Origin: Fluviicoccus sp.
Lineage (GTDB): Bacteria; Pseudomonadota; Gammaproteobacteria; Pseudomonadales; Moraxellaceae
Direction of reading: 5' to 3'
Length of the DNA: 64,000 nucleotides
Assembly: GCF_030646115.1 (NCBI RefSeq)
Contig: NZ_JAUSMX010000008.1
Coordinates: 124,001 to 188,000, forward strand
Each line of letters begins with the position of its first letter. The stretch's first letter is position 1. Position numbers and translations under genes: made by a program. Positions 1 to 10,419 of this stretch are shown piece by piece. The notes under the pieces were generated by a model. That model made no database searches. It was given only the letters and a program-made list of their open reading frames with translations, and was not told the origin of the DNA.

Positions 1-1032
1 CGTATTGCTCGCCTGAATGCCGGTGGTGTCGGCGCAGACAACTATTATCTGGTCAAGGCGCAGGCCTGGCTGGATTTTGCTTATCATGAATATTATGAGA
101 ATGACCGCAGCCAGGTCATTGAGCAGGCCGTCGGGCAATCCGCCTGGCTGGTGGGGCAGATGGAAACGGCCGTGGCCAATATAACCCTGGACACGCCGGT
201 GATTGAGCAATCGCAACGCCTGCGGGAAGATTTGTGGACCATTGCTGCCGACATGAAGCGTCATCAGGGATTTGCCTGCGCCGCCGCACCCTTGGCCGAA
301 ATGGAAGTGCGTCTGGTCTGGGCAGGTCACGAGAACAAGGAGTTGGGTTGGCGTCATGCCCGTGAGCACTTTGCCGCCGCCGAGCGTTTGGCAAAGCGCG
401 CCCGCAAACTGGCGGATAACTGTGTTTGCCCGCCGGAAGCCACCAAGCCTTGCCCCATCGCGGAAACGCCGCCGGCCGTCGTGGAAACCCCGGTTATGCC
501 GCCTCCGGTTGTTCCGGTGGTCACTCCCGAGCAGCCGCCTTCGCTGTTGGTGAATGTGCCGCGCAACGTGCACTTTGCCCTCGACAAGTCCGATATCAGC
601 GGCGGGTCGGTCGTGGTGCTGAAGCGTGTCGCCGAGATCCTGAAAGTCTACCCGCACATGACCATTACGCTGGAAGGGCATACCGATTCCCGCGCCAGCA
701 AGGGTTACAACCTGAAGTTGTCGAAGCGGCGGGTGGATGCCGTGCGCAACTACCTGCTGAAGCTGGGGGTGTCTGCCGACCGGATGACCACGATTGCCAT
801 GGGTATGGAGCGCACTCTCAGTGCGGAAAGTGATGCGCTGATGAATCACGCCCTAAGCCGCCGGGTTGAGGTTGCGTATTTTGGCGAGAAGATCGAGTCG
901 TATGCGCAACGGGATGACCTGCAGCTTGAGGCGGCCCGTCAGGCAGCGAAAAAAGCCAAGGCCAAGGTTAAGGCCAGAAGTAAAGCGGGCAGGAAGACTT
1001 CCACCACCAAGGCAAGGCCTGGGCGTAAATAA
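1..1032 (+). CDS. OmpA-family outer-membrane/peptidoglycan-associated protein (5' end missing)
   Basis: The reading frame is open from the first base of the window, so the true start lies upstream; the first internal ATG is at 151. About 343 residues are visible. The C-terminal third is an OmpA/MotB-type peptidoglycan-binding domain, from about NVHFALDKSDI through LEGHTDSRASKGYN and LSKRRVDAVRNYLLKLGV to SRRVEVAYFG. A Pro-rich linker (residues about 150-180) precedes it. The tail is very Lys/Ala/Arg-rich. The family anchors the outer membrane to peptidoglycan in the periplasm. Only 14 bp separate it from the following giant surface protein, so the two are probably co-transcribed. Confidence 0.85.
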   Translation, partial: RIARLNAGGVGADNYYLVKAQAWLDFAYHEYYENDRSQVIEQAVGQSAWLVGQMETAVANITLDTPVIEQSQRLREDLWTIAADMKRHQGFACAAAPLAEMEVRLVWAGHENKELGWRHAREHFAAAERLAKRARKLADNCVCPPEATKPCPIAETPPAVVETPVMPPPVVPVVTPEQPPSLLVNVPRNVHFALDKSDISGGSVVVLKRVAEILKVYPHMTITLEGHTDSRASKGYNLKLSKRRVDAVRNYLLKLGVSADRMTTIAMGMERTLSAESDALMNHALSRRVEVAYFGEKIESYAQRDDLQLEAARQAAKKAKAKVKARSKAGRKTSTTKARPGRK

Positions 1033-1046
1033 GCGGAGTCTGTACC

Positions 1047-4000
1047 ATGCGGTCTCGTAGATGGGGAGGAGCCAGGCTCCTCCTGACATTCTTCTGTCTG
1101 ATCTTGTCCGGTCTTACCCATGCTGCGATTGTGGATATCGTCGTCAACCAAAGCGACAGTCCTGATCCTATCGGTGCCGGCGGGCTGCTGACCTATACCA
1201 TCGTGGTCAGCAACAACGGCCCGGATGACGCGACCGGCGTGGTGTTGACCGATACGATTCCCGGCACGGTCACTTTTTCCAGCGTCTCCACGACCAAGGG
1301 CGCCTGCGTCGGCACATCCACCATCACCTGTACCATCGGCAGTTTGACTATTGGCGAGTCAGCCACCGTTCTGATCCGGGTGGTGCCCACGGTCGTCGGC
1401 ACCCTCACCAATACTGTGACAAGCACCCGTAACGAACCGGATTCCAATGCCGCGAATAATGCCGATACCGACATTACCACCGTGCAGACCGGTACTGATC
1501 TTTCGATCACCAAAACCGACAGCGCCGACCCGGTTTCGCAGGGGGATTCCTTTTCCTACGCCCTCACGGCACGCAACAATGGCCCCTATGCGCTGGGTGC
1601 CTCAGATACCCTGACCATAACCGATAATGTTCCCAGCGGTATCCGGGTGACCGCCGTGCCCTCCGGCACGGGCTGGAGTTGCTTGCCCGCGTCCGGCTAT
1701 CCCATGAACGGCCCGTTTGCCCTGACCTGTACCCGCACCGGGGCGGTGGCGATTGCCGCCAATGCCCCGGTGCTGACCGTACCGGTCATGGCGTTGTCGC
1801 TGGGCACCATTACCAACCAGGTGACGCTGTCGTCTTCCATCCGGGATGACAATACCGCTAACAATAATGCGACGCAAAGCACGACAGTTAACCAGGCTTC
1901 CGATGCTGCCATAACCAAAGGCGTGAACCAGACCGGTAATCTGGGTCTGGGCCAGACCTACACCTACACCTTGTCACCGACACTGATTGTCGGCACCACC
2001 GGCACCATTACCGTCACCGACAATTTCCCCGCCGGTGCGGAACTGACTGCCACCCCTACCGGTACTGGCTGGACTTGCACGCCCAACGCGGGGTTTCCGC
2101 TGGCCGGGCCGCAGGTCATCAGTTGCACCCGGGCATCCGCCAGCAACACCAACCCGACACCTTTGTCGCTGAATGATATTACAGTCAGTTTCCGGCCAAC
2201 TGCGACCGGTGCCCTGAACAACGCGGCCAGCATCAATCCCGGTGCAACCGATCCGGTGCCGGGCAACAACACCAGCTCCACAGTGTCGAATACCGTCATC
2301 AATGATGCGGCCATCACCAAGACCGTCAGTCAGGCGGGTAACCTGGGTCAAAATCAGGCCTATACCTATACCTTGGCCCCGGTACTCAATATGGGCACCA
2401 CGGCGGGTACCATTACCGTTACCGACAACCTCCCCGCCGGTGTCACGCTGACTTCTGCGCCAACCGGCACCCTCTGGAGCTGTACACCTAACAGCGGTTT
2501 TCCGCTGGCCGGGCCAGTGGCCATCAGTTGCACACGCGCGGGAACCGGTAACGCCGGCCCGGCGGCATTGTCGCTGAACAACATCAGCTTCGGCGTGCGC
2601 CCCACCGCCACCGGGGCGCTGGCCAACACAGCTACCATTAACAGCGGCGCGACCGACACCACCGCCGGCAATAACAGCAGCACAGTCAATAATACGGTCA
2701 TCAACGATCTGGTGGTGGCCAAGTCAGTCAGCGCTGCCTCGCCGCTGGCTACGGGCAGCACCTATACCTATACCCTGTCACCCTCTCTGGCCATGGGGGA
2801 TACCGGCGGCGTGATTACGCTGGTGGATAATTTCCCGGCAGGAGCCAACCTGACCAGCAACCCGACCGGTACCGGCTGGACCTGCGGAGTATCACCCGCC
2901 GGTGTTTTGCCCTTGGCCGGGCCGCGCACCATTACCTGCACCAAGCCGACAGCAGTGAATGCCGGTCCGGGTTCATCCAGCCTGAGCAATGTCACCTACA
3001 ACTTCTCGCCCACGGCGGTGGGGACTCTGGTGAATAATGTCACCATCAGCAGTCCCGCCACGGATACCTCCCCGGCCAACAACACTGCCTCCACCAGCCG
3101 GACGGTCGTGGCTCCGGGTGTCGATATGCAGGTCACCAAGACGGTTTCCAATACCTCACGTTCCGTGGGGGCCACATATAGCTATACGCTGACGGTGCGA
3201 AACAACGGACCATTGCAAAAACCCACCGGTCAATTGGTGACGGTCACGGATATTGCACCAACCGGCATCACTTTCAATAGCGCTTCCGGAACCGGCTGGA
3301 CATGTTCATCGTCCACCGGCAGTTTTCCCATCGTCGGGAACGATACGGACTATGTGCAGTGCACACGAACCAGTTCGCTCAACGCCAATACCAATTACCC
3401 CACGATCACTGTCGGTGCGGTGGGAACGGCAGGCGGAGTCTATACCAATACCGGGACGGTGATTTATACCGGGGATACCAACGCCACAAACGATTCATCC
3501 AGCGTCAATATCACCATTACCTCCAATTATGACCTGGTGATTTCCAAGAGCGACAGCGCCGGGGGCTACGGACCTGATCCGGTCGCCGTGGGCGATACCG
3601 TGGATTACCGGTTGCGGGTAACCAACAACGGCCCCACTAATGTGCCCGGCGGCGTCACCCTTACTGTCACTGATACCCTGCCGGCCAATACCACCTATAT
3701 CTCGGGCACCGAAGTGACAGTCGGACAGGGCTGGACTTGCCCAGCTGGACCGATCAGCGGCTCGCCGGGTCCGGTGACCGTGGTCTGCACCCGGACGGTT
3801 ACCGGCATTGCCACCAATACCTTCAATAACGGCGTTAGCAGCGATATCCGCTTCATCCTGCGGGCGGATTCCGGCGCCGGAACCACCATGACCAACAATG
3901 CCCGCGTGGATGTGACGGCAGGTAGTGCGGAAAGCAATACGACGAACAATACGGCCAATGTCAATACGGCAGTTCGCGGCTCGGCCGATCTCTCCATCAC

Positions 4001-6635
4001 CAAGACTGCGTCCGTGGCCAGCCTGCTGGCCGGGCAAAACCTGACCTATACGGTCACGGTCACCAACAACGGCCCCGACGCCACCGGTATCAACAATGTC
4101 AGTGTCACTGACAACATGACCAGCAACCCGGGTGCAACCTTTGTTTCGGTGACGCCCGCCCAACCGGGCTGGAATTGCAACAACCTGATCAACCTGGTTT
4201 GCGATTACAACAACTCCCTGTTGTCCGGGCAGAGCGTCAGTTTTAACGTGACGGTGACTCCGACTGTGGTCGGCAGTCCTCGCAACAATACTGCTACTGT
4301 TGGCCTGCGCCAAAATGGCGTGACCTTCCCGGTGGACCCGGACGCAGCCAATAACTCGGCGACCGTGGGCGTCAATGTCCTTAATTCGGTGGACCTGTTT
4401 GTCAACAAGACAGATGCACCCGACCCGGTTCGCGCCGGTACGGACCTGACGTATGTGGTGACCGTCGGCAACACCGGTCCGGGAACCGCTACGCCGGTCA
4501 CCCTGACAGATACCCTACCGGCTGAGTTGATCCTCTACTCCATTAATCCGTCGGGTGGCGGAAGCTGTACGACCACCCCGGCCAGCACCACTTATACCTC
4601 GGCCAATACCAACGTCAGCCCGCGCTCGGCCTTCACGACGCTGACCTGTACTTGGGCGAACCTGGCTGCGGCTTCCCAGCAAACCGTCACCGTCATCGGC
4701 CGCCCCACCAATGCCGCCGCCACCGCCGGTTCTATCAGTAATACCGCTTCGGTGTCACACGGTAACAGCGGCACGGTTCCCGACATTAATGCCCTTAACA
4801 ATTCGGTCACCCAGAATACGACGGTGCTGCAAGCCCAGATTGATCTGCTGGTCAACAAGGTGGACACCCCTGATCCTGTCGCGCTGGGCACCACGACTAC
4901 CTACAATGTCACCGTGACCAACCAGGGACCGTCGGCCGCCACCAACATTGTCCTGACCGAGAACCTGCCCAGCACCTACGTCAGCTTCGTCAGCGCCACT
5001 CCCAGTCAGGGTACCTGCGGTGCGCCGGTCGCCAATGTCATGACCTGTAACTTGGGTAATCTGGAGGTAGCCAATACTGCCAGCATTGCCATTGTCATGA
5101 ACGCAAATATTGTCGGCGTGGACACCAATTCGGTCAGTGTCACGGCCGATGAGTTTGACACCAATCTGGTCAACAACAGCGTCTCGGAAAATACAACCGT
5201 GCAATTGGGTGCCGATTTGCAACTCAGCAAGCTCGCAACTCCCAATCCCGTGATTGCCGGTAATTCCGTGTTCTATTATTTGCGGGTAAGGAATACCGGT
5301 CCGGCCAACAGCGCCGTGACGCTGGTGGATACATTCCCGTCGGGCATCGGCTTTGTCAGCGCCGTGGCCTCGCAAGGCAGTTGCAGTCATGCTGCCGGAG
5401 TCGTGACCTGTCCGCTGGGCATGGTTCCTTACAACGGTTTTGCGGAAGTCACCCTGGTGGGTACGGCCCTGACGGGCGGCGTCCAGTTGAACAGCGCCAC
5501 AGTTACCGGCAGTTCCCCGGATCCCAGCCCGGTTGACAACACGGCAACCGCGCCGGTGACCGTGGTAGACGGCATGGTCAGTGGTCGTGTTTTCCGGGAT
5601 GACGGCGCGGGTGCCGGCACGGCGAATGACGGCCTGCAGGGGGGAGACGAAGCCGGGCTGCCCGATGTGATTGTCGGCCTGACCGATTGCGGCCTGACCA
5701 CGCCGCCCAATACCGTGACCTACCTGACCGATACCACGGACGCCCTCGGGGATTACTCCCTGATCGTTCCGGCGGCGCTGGCCACCGGCGCGGTGCTCTG
5801 CGTGGTGGAGTATCCGGTGTCAGGCTATATCAGCACCGGCGGCAGTCCGGGCACCACGGCAGGCTCCTATACGCTGGCGACGGATACCACGCAATTCACC
5901 TATACCGATGGCGTGGCCTACAGCGGCGTCGATTTTGCTGATGTTTCGCAAAGCCGCCTGTACAGCAACCAGGTGCGCAACACCACGCCCGGCGCCATCC
6001 TGCAACTGCCCCATATCTTTGAGGCGGACTCGGACGGCATCGTCACGTTCAGCCTGAATGCAGTCTCCAATCCGGGCGCGCCACTGTGGAGCGAGGTGTT
6101 GTACCAGGACGCGAATTGCGATGCCTTGCTGGATCCCTCCGATCCTCCGGTCACCGGCCCCTTCGTGATGACGCCGGGCGGCCGGATCTGCCTGCTGATC
6201 AAGGAATTCGTGCCGGTGCAGGCGAACGATGGCGCCCGTAACACCATCACCCTGACCGCGACGTTTGTTTACGACAATCTGGTGCCGGCGGTTTCGGATG
6301 TGCTGGTCAATCAGGATCAGGTATCTGTCAGCCGCAATGACACCCTGTTCCTGTACAAGTCCGTGGACAAGGCGGCGGCGCAACCGGGCGATGTCATCAC
6401 CTATACGGTTCAATACCGCAACGAGGGGGTGTCGGCGATCAGCAACCTGAATATTTATGACGCAGTGCCGGCCTTTACCCACAGCCCGTCCGCCGTCTGT
6501 ATCCTGCCCTTGCCTTCAGGCCTTACCGGATGTACGCCGGTCATAGCCAATCCAGCCATCGAGTGGAACTTCAGCGGAGTGCTGTTGCCGGGAGCGGAAG
6601 GGGCGGTGAGTTTTACCGTGACCGTGGATAATTGA
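1047..6635 (+). CDS. Giant secreted DUF11-repeat surface protein
   Basis: This 1,862-residue protein starts with a Sec signal peptide (basic MRSRRWGGAR, hydrophobic core, cleavage near THAA). It is built from about a dozen Ig-like DUF11 modules, each recognisable by (V/L)xNxGPxxA followed by an ITVTDxxPxG-like strand and ending near NNxAxxxxTV. Modules 3-5 (about residues 285-690) resemble each other most, sharing PTGTGWTC and FPLAGP motifs, which points to recent internal duplication. Near residues 1505-1600 there is an SdrD B-like segment (SGRVFRDDG), and a last DUF11 module closes the protein. No LPXTG, autotransporter barrel or obvious retention signal is visible. The family is usually extracellular or cell-surface; adhesion is an inference. 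Confidence 0.85.
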   Translation: MRSRRWGGARLLLTFFCLILSGLTHAAIVDIVVNQSDSPDPIGAGGLLTYTIVVSNNGPDDATGVVLTDTIPGTVTFSSVSTTKGACVGTSTITCTIGSLTIGESATVLIRVVPTVVGTLTNTVTSTRNEPDSNAANNADTDITTVQTGTDLSITKTDSADPVSQGDSFSYALTARNNGPYALGASDTLTITDNVPSGIRVTAVPSGTGWSCLPASGYPMNGPFALTCTRTGAVAIAANAPVLTVPVMALSLGTITNQVTLSSSIRDDNTANNNATQSTTVNQASDAAITKGVNQTGNLGLGQTYTYTLSPTLIVGTTGTITVTDNFPAGAELTATPTGTGWTCTPNAGFPLAGPQVISCTRASASNTNPTPLSLNDITVSFRPTATGALNNAASINPGATDPVPGNNTSSTVSNTVINDAAITKTVSQAGNLGQNQAYTYTLAPVLNMGTTAGTITVTDNLPAGVTLTSAPTGTLWSCTPNSGFPLAGPVAISCTRAGTGNAGPAALSLNNISFGVRPTATGALANTATINSGATDTTAGNNSSTVNNTVINDLVVAKSVSAASPLATGSTYTYTLSPSLAMGDTGGVITLVDNFPAGANLTSNPTGTGWTCGVSPAGVLPLAGPRTITCTKPTAVNAGPGSSSLSNVTYNFSPTAVGTLVNNVTISSPATDTSPANNTASTSRTVVAPGVDMQVTKTVSNTSRSVGATYSYTLTVRNNGPLQKPTGQLVTVTDIAPTGITFNSASGTGWTCSSSTGSFPIVGNDTDYVQCTRTSSLNANTNYPTITVGAVGTAGGVYTNTGTVIYTGDTNATNDSSSVNITITSNYDLVISKSDSAGGYGPDPVAVGDTVDYRLRVTNNGPTNVPGGVTLTVTDTLPANTTYISGTEVTVGQGWTCPAGPISGSPGPVTVVCTRTVTGIATNTFNNGVSSDIRFILRADSGAGTTMTNNARVDVTAGSAESNTTNNTANVNTAVRGSADLSITKTASVASLLAGQNLTYTVTVTNNGPDATGINNVSVTDNMTSNPGATFVSVTPAQPGWNCNNLINLVCDYNNSLLSGQSVSFNVTVTPTVVGSPRNNTATVGLRQNGVTFPVDPDAANNSATVGVNVLNSVDLFVNKTDAPDPVRAGTDLTYVVTVGNTGPGTATPVTLTDTLPAELILYSINPSGGGSCTTTPASTTYTSANTNVSPRSAFTTLTCTWANLAAASQQTVTVIGRPTNAAATAGSISNTASVSHGNSGTVPDINALNNSVTQNTTVLQAQIDLLVNKVDTPDPVALGTTTTYNVTVTNQGPSAATNIVLTENLPSTYVSFVSATPSQGTCGAPVANVMTCNLGNLEVANTASIAIVMNANIVGVDTNSVSVTADEFDTNLVNNSVSENTTVQLGADLQLSKLATPNPVIAGNSVFYYLRVRNTGPANSAVTLVDTFPSGIGFVSAVASQGSCSHAAGVVTCPLGMVPYNGFAEVTLVGTALTGGVQLNSATVTGSSPDPSPVDNTATAPVTVVDGMVSGRVFRDDGAGAGTANDGLQGGDEAGLPDVIVGLTDCGLTTPPNTVTYLTDTTDALGDYSLIVPAALATGAVLCVVEYPVSGYISTGGSPGTTAGSYTLATDTTQFTYTDGVAYSGVDFADVSQSRLYSNQVRNTTPGAILQLPHIFEADSDGIVTFSLNAVSNPGAPLWSEVLYQDANCDALLDPSDPPVTGPFVMTPGGRICLLIKEFVPVQANDGARNTITLTATFVYDNLVPAVSDVLVNQDQVSVSRNDTLFLYKSVDKAAAQPGDVITYTVQYRNEGVSAISNLNIYDAVPAFTHSPSAVCILPLPSGLTGCTPVIANPAIEWNFSGVLLPGAEGAVSFTVTVDN

Positions 6636-6647
6636 ACTTTACCCCGG

Positions 6648-7145
6648 TCAGGGTTGGGAGCTGACCTTATAGACCCGCAGGCGGACAAAAACCTCGCCCT
6701 CCGCCTGCGGAGGTACGTCCCTCACCACCCAGCGGATATGGCTGACCAACGCCGGATTGACGCCATCCGCCTCCCGGTAGCTGGCGCCGCCATCGGTCGA
6801 AACCTCGATCTCCGCGCCTTCCCCGCCTGCGCCTCCGGGCAGGTACACGGCGCTGTCCGGCACCGGATTCTCAATGATGACCCTGTCCGCCGGTGTGTCG
6901 CTGTCATTCCGGTAATGAATGGTCAGCAGCAGCCGGTCGCCGTGATGGAGATGCGTGGCAGGTTCGCGGCGGATCAGCACGCTGCCGTCGTCCTGAGCCG
7001 TCTCGACCTCACGATAGGCCTGCATCTGCAATTCCACATCCGCTATTCCTGAAGCGGAGGCCAAGGACAGGATCATGGCCGCCACAGCCCTTCGCCAAGT
7101 CCTTGCTACCGCAGTCGCCGGATTCCCCTTGCATGCTTTTTTCAT
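6648..7145 (-). CDS. Small secreted DUF11-like protein
   Basis: This is a 165-residue protein with a probable signal peptide (basic start MKKACKG, hydrophobic stretch ending near ASGIADVE). The mature part looks like one DUF11/Ig-like module: GDRLLLTIHYRNDSDTPADR, then IENPVPDSAVYLPG, then HIRWVVRDVPPQAEGEVFVRL. It converges on the giant DUF11 gene with 12 bp between the stops, and its module type matches that protein, so a related surface role is plausible. Function is unknown; the assignment rests on module pattern only. Confidence 0.7.
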   Translation of the reverse strand: MKKACKGNPATAVARTWRRAVAAMILSLASASGIADVELQMQAYREVETAQDDGSVLIRREPATHLHHGDRLLLTIHYRNDSDTPADRVIIENPVPDSAVYLPGGAGGEGAEIEVSTDGGASYREADGVNPALVSHIRWVVRDVPPQAEGEVFVRLRVYKVSSQP

Positions 7146-7255
7146 AGGTTGATGTAACGCCGGATGAATCTGAAGCTCTAACTATAGAAGCCTGTTGTCA
7201 GGCTGTCATCAGGCCAATATGCTTGCCGCATAATCCCGGGGCCGGACACAAGCCA

Positions 7256-7861
7256 ATGCTGGAAGATGATGCTTTCATTCGCCGCCTGATTGCCCGCGAT
7301 GCGGCGGCCTGCCGCTATCTGGTGCAGAAGCATCACGGCCGGTTGCAGGCCGTCGCCAGGGCGCTGGTGGGGCAATCGGCCGAGGATGTGGTGCAGGAGG
7401 CATGGTTGCAGGCTTTTCGCGCCTTGCCCCGCTTTGAGGGGAGATCCACCCTGAATACCTGGCTGACCCGGATTGTGCTGAATGCCGCCTACAGTCACCA
7501 TCGTTATGACCGCTCGAAGCTGACGCTGTCACTGGACACCGCGATGGGGGAGGGGGAGCCGATGGCTGAGCGTTTTGACGGTTGGGGACACTGGAACAAC
7601 CCGCTGGCGTCATGGTCGGCGGACTCACCCGAGGAAGTGCTGGGGCGGGAACAATTGGCCGCCCTGTTGCAGAAGAAGGCGCAGGAGTTGCCGGAAGCCC
7701 AGCGCCTGGCCTGGCTGCTGCGTGACCAGTCCGGTCTGGAGTTTGCGGAAATTGCGGAAACCCTGGGCACCAGCCAGGCCAATGTCCGGGTGCTGCTGCA
7801 CAGGGCGCGGCTGCGGCTGATGGAAGTGATCAACCGGTTTGAGGAGGGCGCATCATGCTGA
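7256..7861 (+). CDS. ECF-type RNA polymerase sigma factor
   Basis: About 201 residues with sigma-70 region 2 (CRYLVQKHHGRLQAVARALV, SAEDVVQEAWLQAFRALPRFEG, STLNTWLTRIVLNAAY) and region 4 (ELPEAQRLAWLLRDQSGLEF, IAETLGTSQANVRVLLHRAR). It would direct RNA polymerase to a small stress or envelope regulon. I start it at ATG 7256 (MLEDDAF); a TTG at 7223 would add 11 residues. The stop overlaps the start of the next gene, a candidate anti-sigma factor, the usual arrangement for ECF pairs. An insert of about 40 residues sits between regions 2 and 4. Confidence 0.88.
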   Translation: MLEDDAFIRRLIARDAAACRYLVQKHHGRLQAVARALVGQSAEDVVQEAWLQAFRALPRFEGRSTLNTWLTRIVLNAAYSHHRYDRSKLTLSLDTAMGEGEPMAERFDGWGHWNNPLASWSADSPEEVLGREQLAALLQKKAQELPEAQRLAWLLRDQSGLEFAEIAETLGTSQANVRVLLHRARLRLMEVINRFEEGASC

Positions 7862-8109
7862 GGTGTCGAGATATCGTCCGCCACGGAGATGCCTTCCTGT
7901 CCGGGGAGATGCGGGGCTGGAAACGGGCGGGGTTCTGGGTGCACCTGTTGTTTTGCCGCTACTGCCGCCGTTATATCCGGCAGTTGCGCACCACGCAGGC
8001 GGTTTCAATTTCCCTGCCGCCGTCCGCTGCGGCCTCCGATGCCGAGGTGGATGCGGTGTTGGCCTGCATTGCGGCAGACGCTGTCGAAAAAGACAGGGGC
8101 CGCGATTAA
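7855..8109 (+). CDS. Zinc-finger anti-sigma factor candidate
   Basis: This is an 84-residue protein whose ATG lies inside the end of the sigma-factor gene (7-base overlap), implying translational coupling. It carries HLLFCRYC, the H-x3-C-x2-C spacing of ZAS-type anti-sigma factors that bind zinc and sequester an ECF sigma factor. No membrane segment is seen, so it would be a cytoplasmic anti-sigma factor. The partnership is inferred from this motif and the gene pair. Confidence 0.7.
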   Translation: MLRCRDIVRHGDAFLSGEMRGWKRAGFWVHLLFCRYCRRYIRQLRTTQAVSISLPPSAAASDAEVDAVLACIAADAVEKDRGRD

Positions 8110-8120
8110 GCGGCCCCTGT
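8093..8120 (+). terminator. Strong hairpin overlapping the anti-sigma stop codon
   Basis: A perfect 11-bp inverted repeat (ACAGGGGCCGC / GCGGCCCCTGT) with a 6-base loop holds the TAA of the anti-sigma gene. It lies between this gene and convergent pilU. There is no clear U-tract, so termination is inferred from the stem and position. Confidence 0.5.
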
Positions 8121-8150
8121 GGTCCTTCGTGAACGGTTATTGACGGCGGG

Positions 8151-9275
8151 TCAATTGTCTGTATTCTGCAGGCTCATGCCGCGTGTCGCCTGATCCAGAT
8201 AACGGCTGTTGTCATTGCTGCCCAGCTTGATCATCAGACGCAGGTCATTCGGGGCGTCCGCATGCTTCAGGGCGTCCTCATAGGTGATTTCCCCGGCGGT
8301 GTACAGGTCAAACAGCGCCTGGTCAAAGGTCTGCATGCCCAGTTCCCGCGACTTCTTCATCAGTTCCTTCAGGTTGTGCACTTCACCCTTGCGGATGTAG
8401 TCGCTGGCCAGCGGCGTGTTCAGCAGCACCTCGATACAGGCGCGCCGGGCCTTGCCGTCCGGTGTCGGCACCAGTTGCTGCGCCACGATGCCGCGCAGGT
8501 TCAGCGACAGGTCCATGAACAGCTGTTCGTGGCGGTCGGCGGGGAAGAAGTGGATGACGCGGTCCAGCGCCTGGTTGGCGTTGTTGGCGTGCAGGGTCGC
8601 CAGCACCAGGTGTCCGGTTTCGGCAAAAGCGATGGCATAGTCCATGACCTCACGGGTACGGATTTCACCAATCAGGATCACATCCGGTGCCTGACGCAGC
8701 GTGTTCTTCAGCGCCACTTCGAAACTGTCGGTGTCCAGACCCACTTCCCGTTGTGACACCACGCAGCCCTGATGCTGGTGAAGGAATTCGATAGGATCTT
8801 CAATGGTGATGATGTGGCCGCGCGAGTTGGCGTTGCGGTGGCCGATCATGGCCGCCAGCGAGGTGGACTTGCCGGTGCCGGTGGCGCCCACGAACATGAT
8901 GATGCCCCGTTTGGTCATCGCCAGTTCCTTGATGATCTCGGGCAGCTTCAGGTCATCCACCTTCGGGATGTTGGTTTCAATGCGGCGCAACACCATGCTG
9001 GCCATGTTGCGCTGGAAATAGGCGCTGACCCGGAACCGGCCGATGCCGCGGGCGGAAATGGCGAAGTTGCACTCCTTGGTGCGCTGGAATTCCAGGCGCT
9101 GGTCCTCGCTCATGATGCTCAGCACCACTTCCCGCGCCACATCGGGGGTCAGCGGATTCTTGGTGATGGGCACCATCTTGCCGTTCATCTTGATCGACGG
9201 CGGAATGCCGGCGGAAATGAACATGTCCGATCCGCCTTTCTCGACCATCAGTTTCAACAGGTCATCAAAATCCAT
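8151..9275 (-). CDS. pilU: Type IV pilus retraction-associated ATPase PilU
   Basis: A 374-residue GspE/PilT-superfamily ATPase. It has Walker A GATGTGKST, an Asp box region IITIEDPIEF, Walker B-like DVILIGEIRTREVM and the His box TLHANNANQALDR. Length and the MDFDDLLKLMVEKGGSDMF N-terminus fit PilU rather than PilT, and it lacks the PilT AIRNLIRE motif. PilU works with PilT at the inner-membrane base of the pilus to pull fibres in. It lies 14 bp downstream of pilT in the same operon. Confidence 0.95.
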   Translation of the reverse strand: MDFDDLLKLMVEKGGSDMFISAGIPPSIKMNGKMVPITKNPLTPDVAREVVLSIMSEDQRLEFQRTKECNFAISARGIGRFRVSAYFQRNMASMVLRRIETNIPKVDDLKLPEIIKELAMTKRGIIMFVGATGTGKSTSLAAMIGHRNANSRGHIITIEDPIEFLHQHQGCVVSQREVGLDTDSFEVALKNTLRQAPDVILIGEIRTREVMDYAIAFAETGHLVLATLHANNANQALDRVIHFFPADRHEQLFMDLSLNLRGIVAQQLVPTPDGKARRACIEVLLNTPLASDYIRKGEVHNLKELMKKSRELGMQTFDQALFDLYTAGEITYEDALKHADAPNDLRLMIKLGSNDNSRYLDQATRGMSLQNTDN

Positions 9276-9289
9276 GATTCATCTCCACA

Positions 9290-10324
<1,035 letters not shown>

Positions 10325-10344
10325 GAGCGGCTCCAGAAATAAAG

Positions 10345-10376
10345 CGGGCGGGGGTCAGCGCCCGTCGGGTTTTTTT
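10345..10376 (+). terminator. Terminator-like hairpin with T-tract in the pilT/yggS divergent region
   Basis: CGGGCG / CGCCCG arms around an 8-base loop are followed within a few bases by seven T residues on the + strand. This is the shape of an intrinsic terminator, but it sits 44 bp before yggS with no + strand gene upstream. It could be a leader attenuator or simply overlap promoter DNA. Confidence 0.35.
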
Positions 10377-10419
10377 ATAGAATAGGCTAACTTATAGCTT
10401 TCATCGGGTTGCATCAAGC

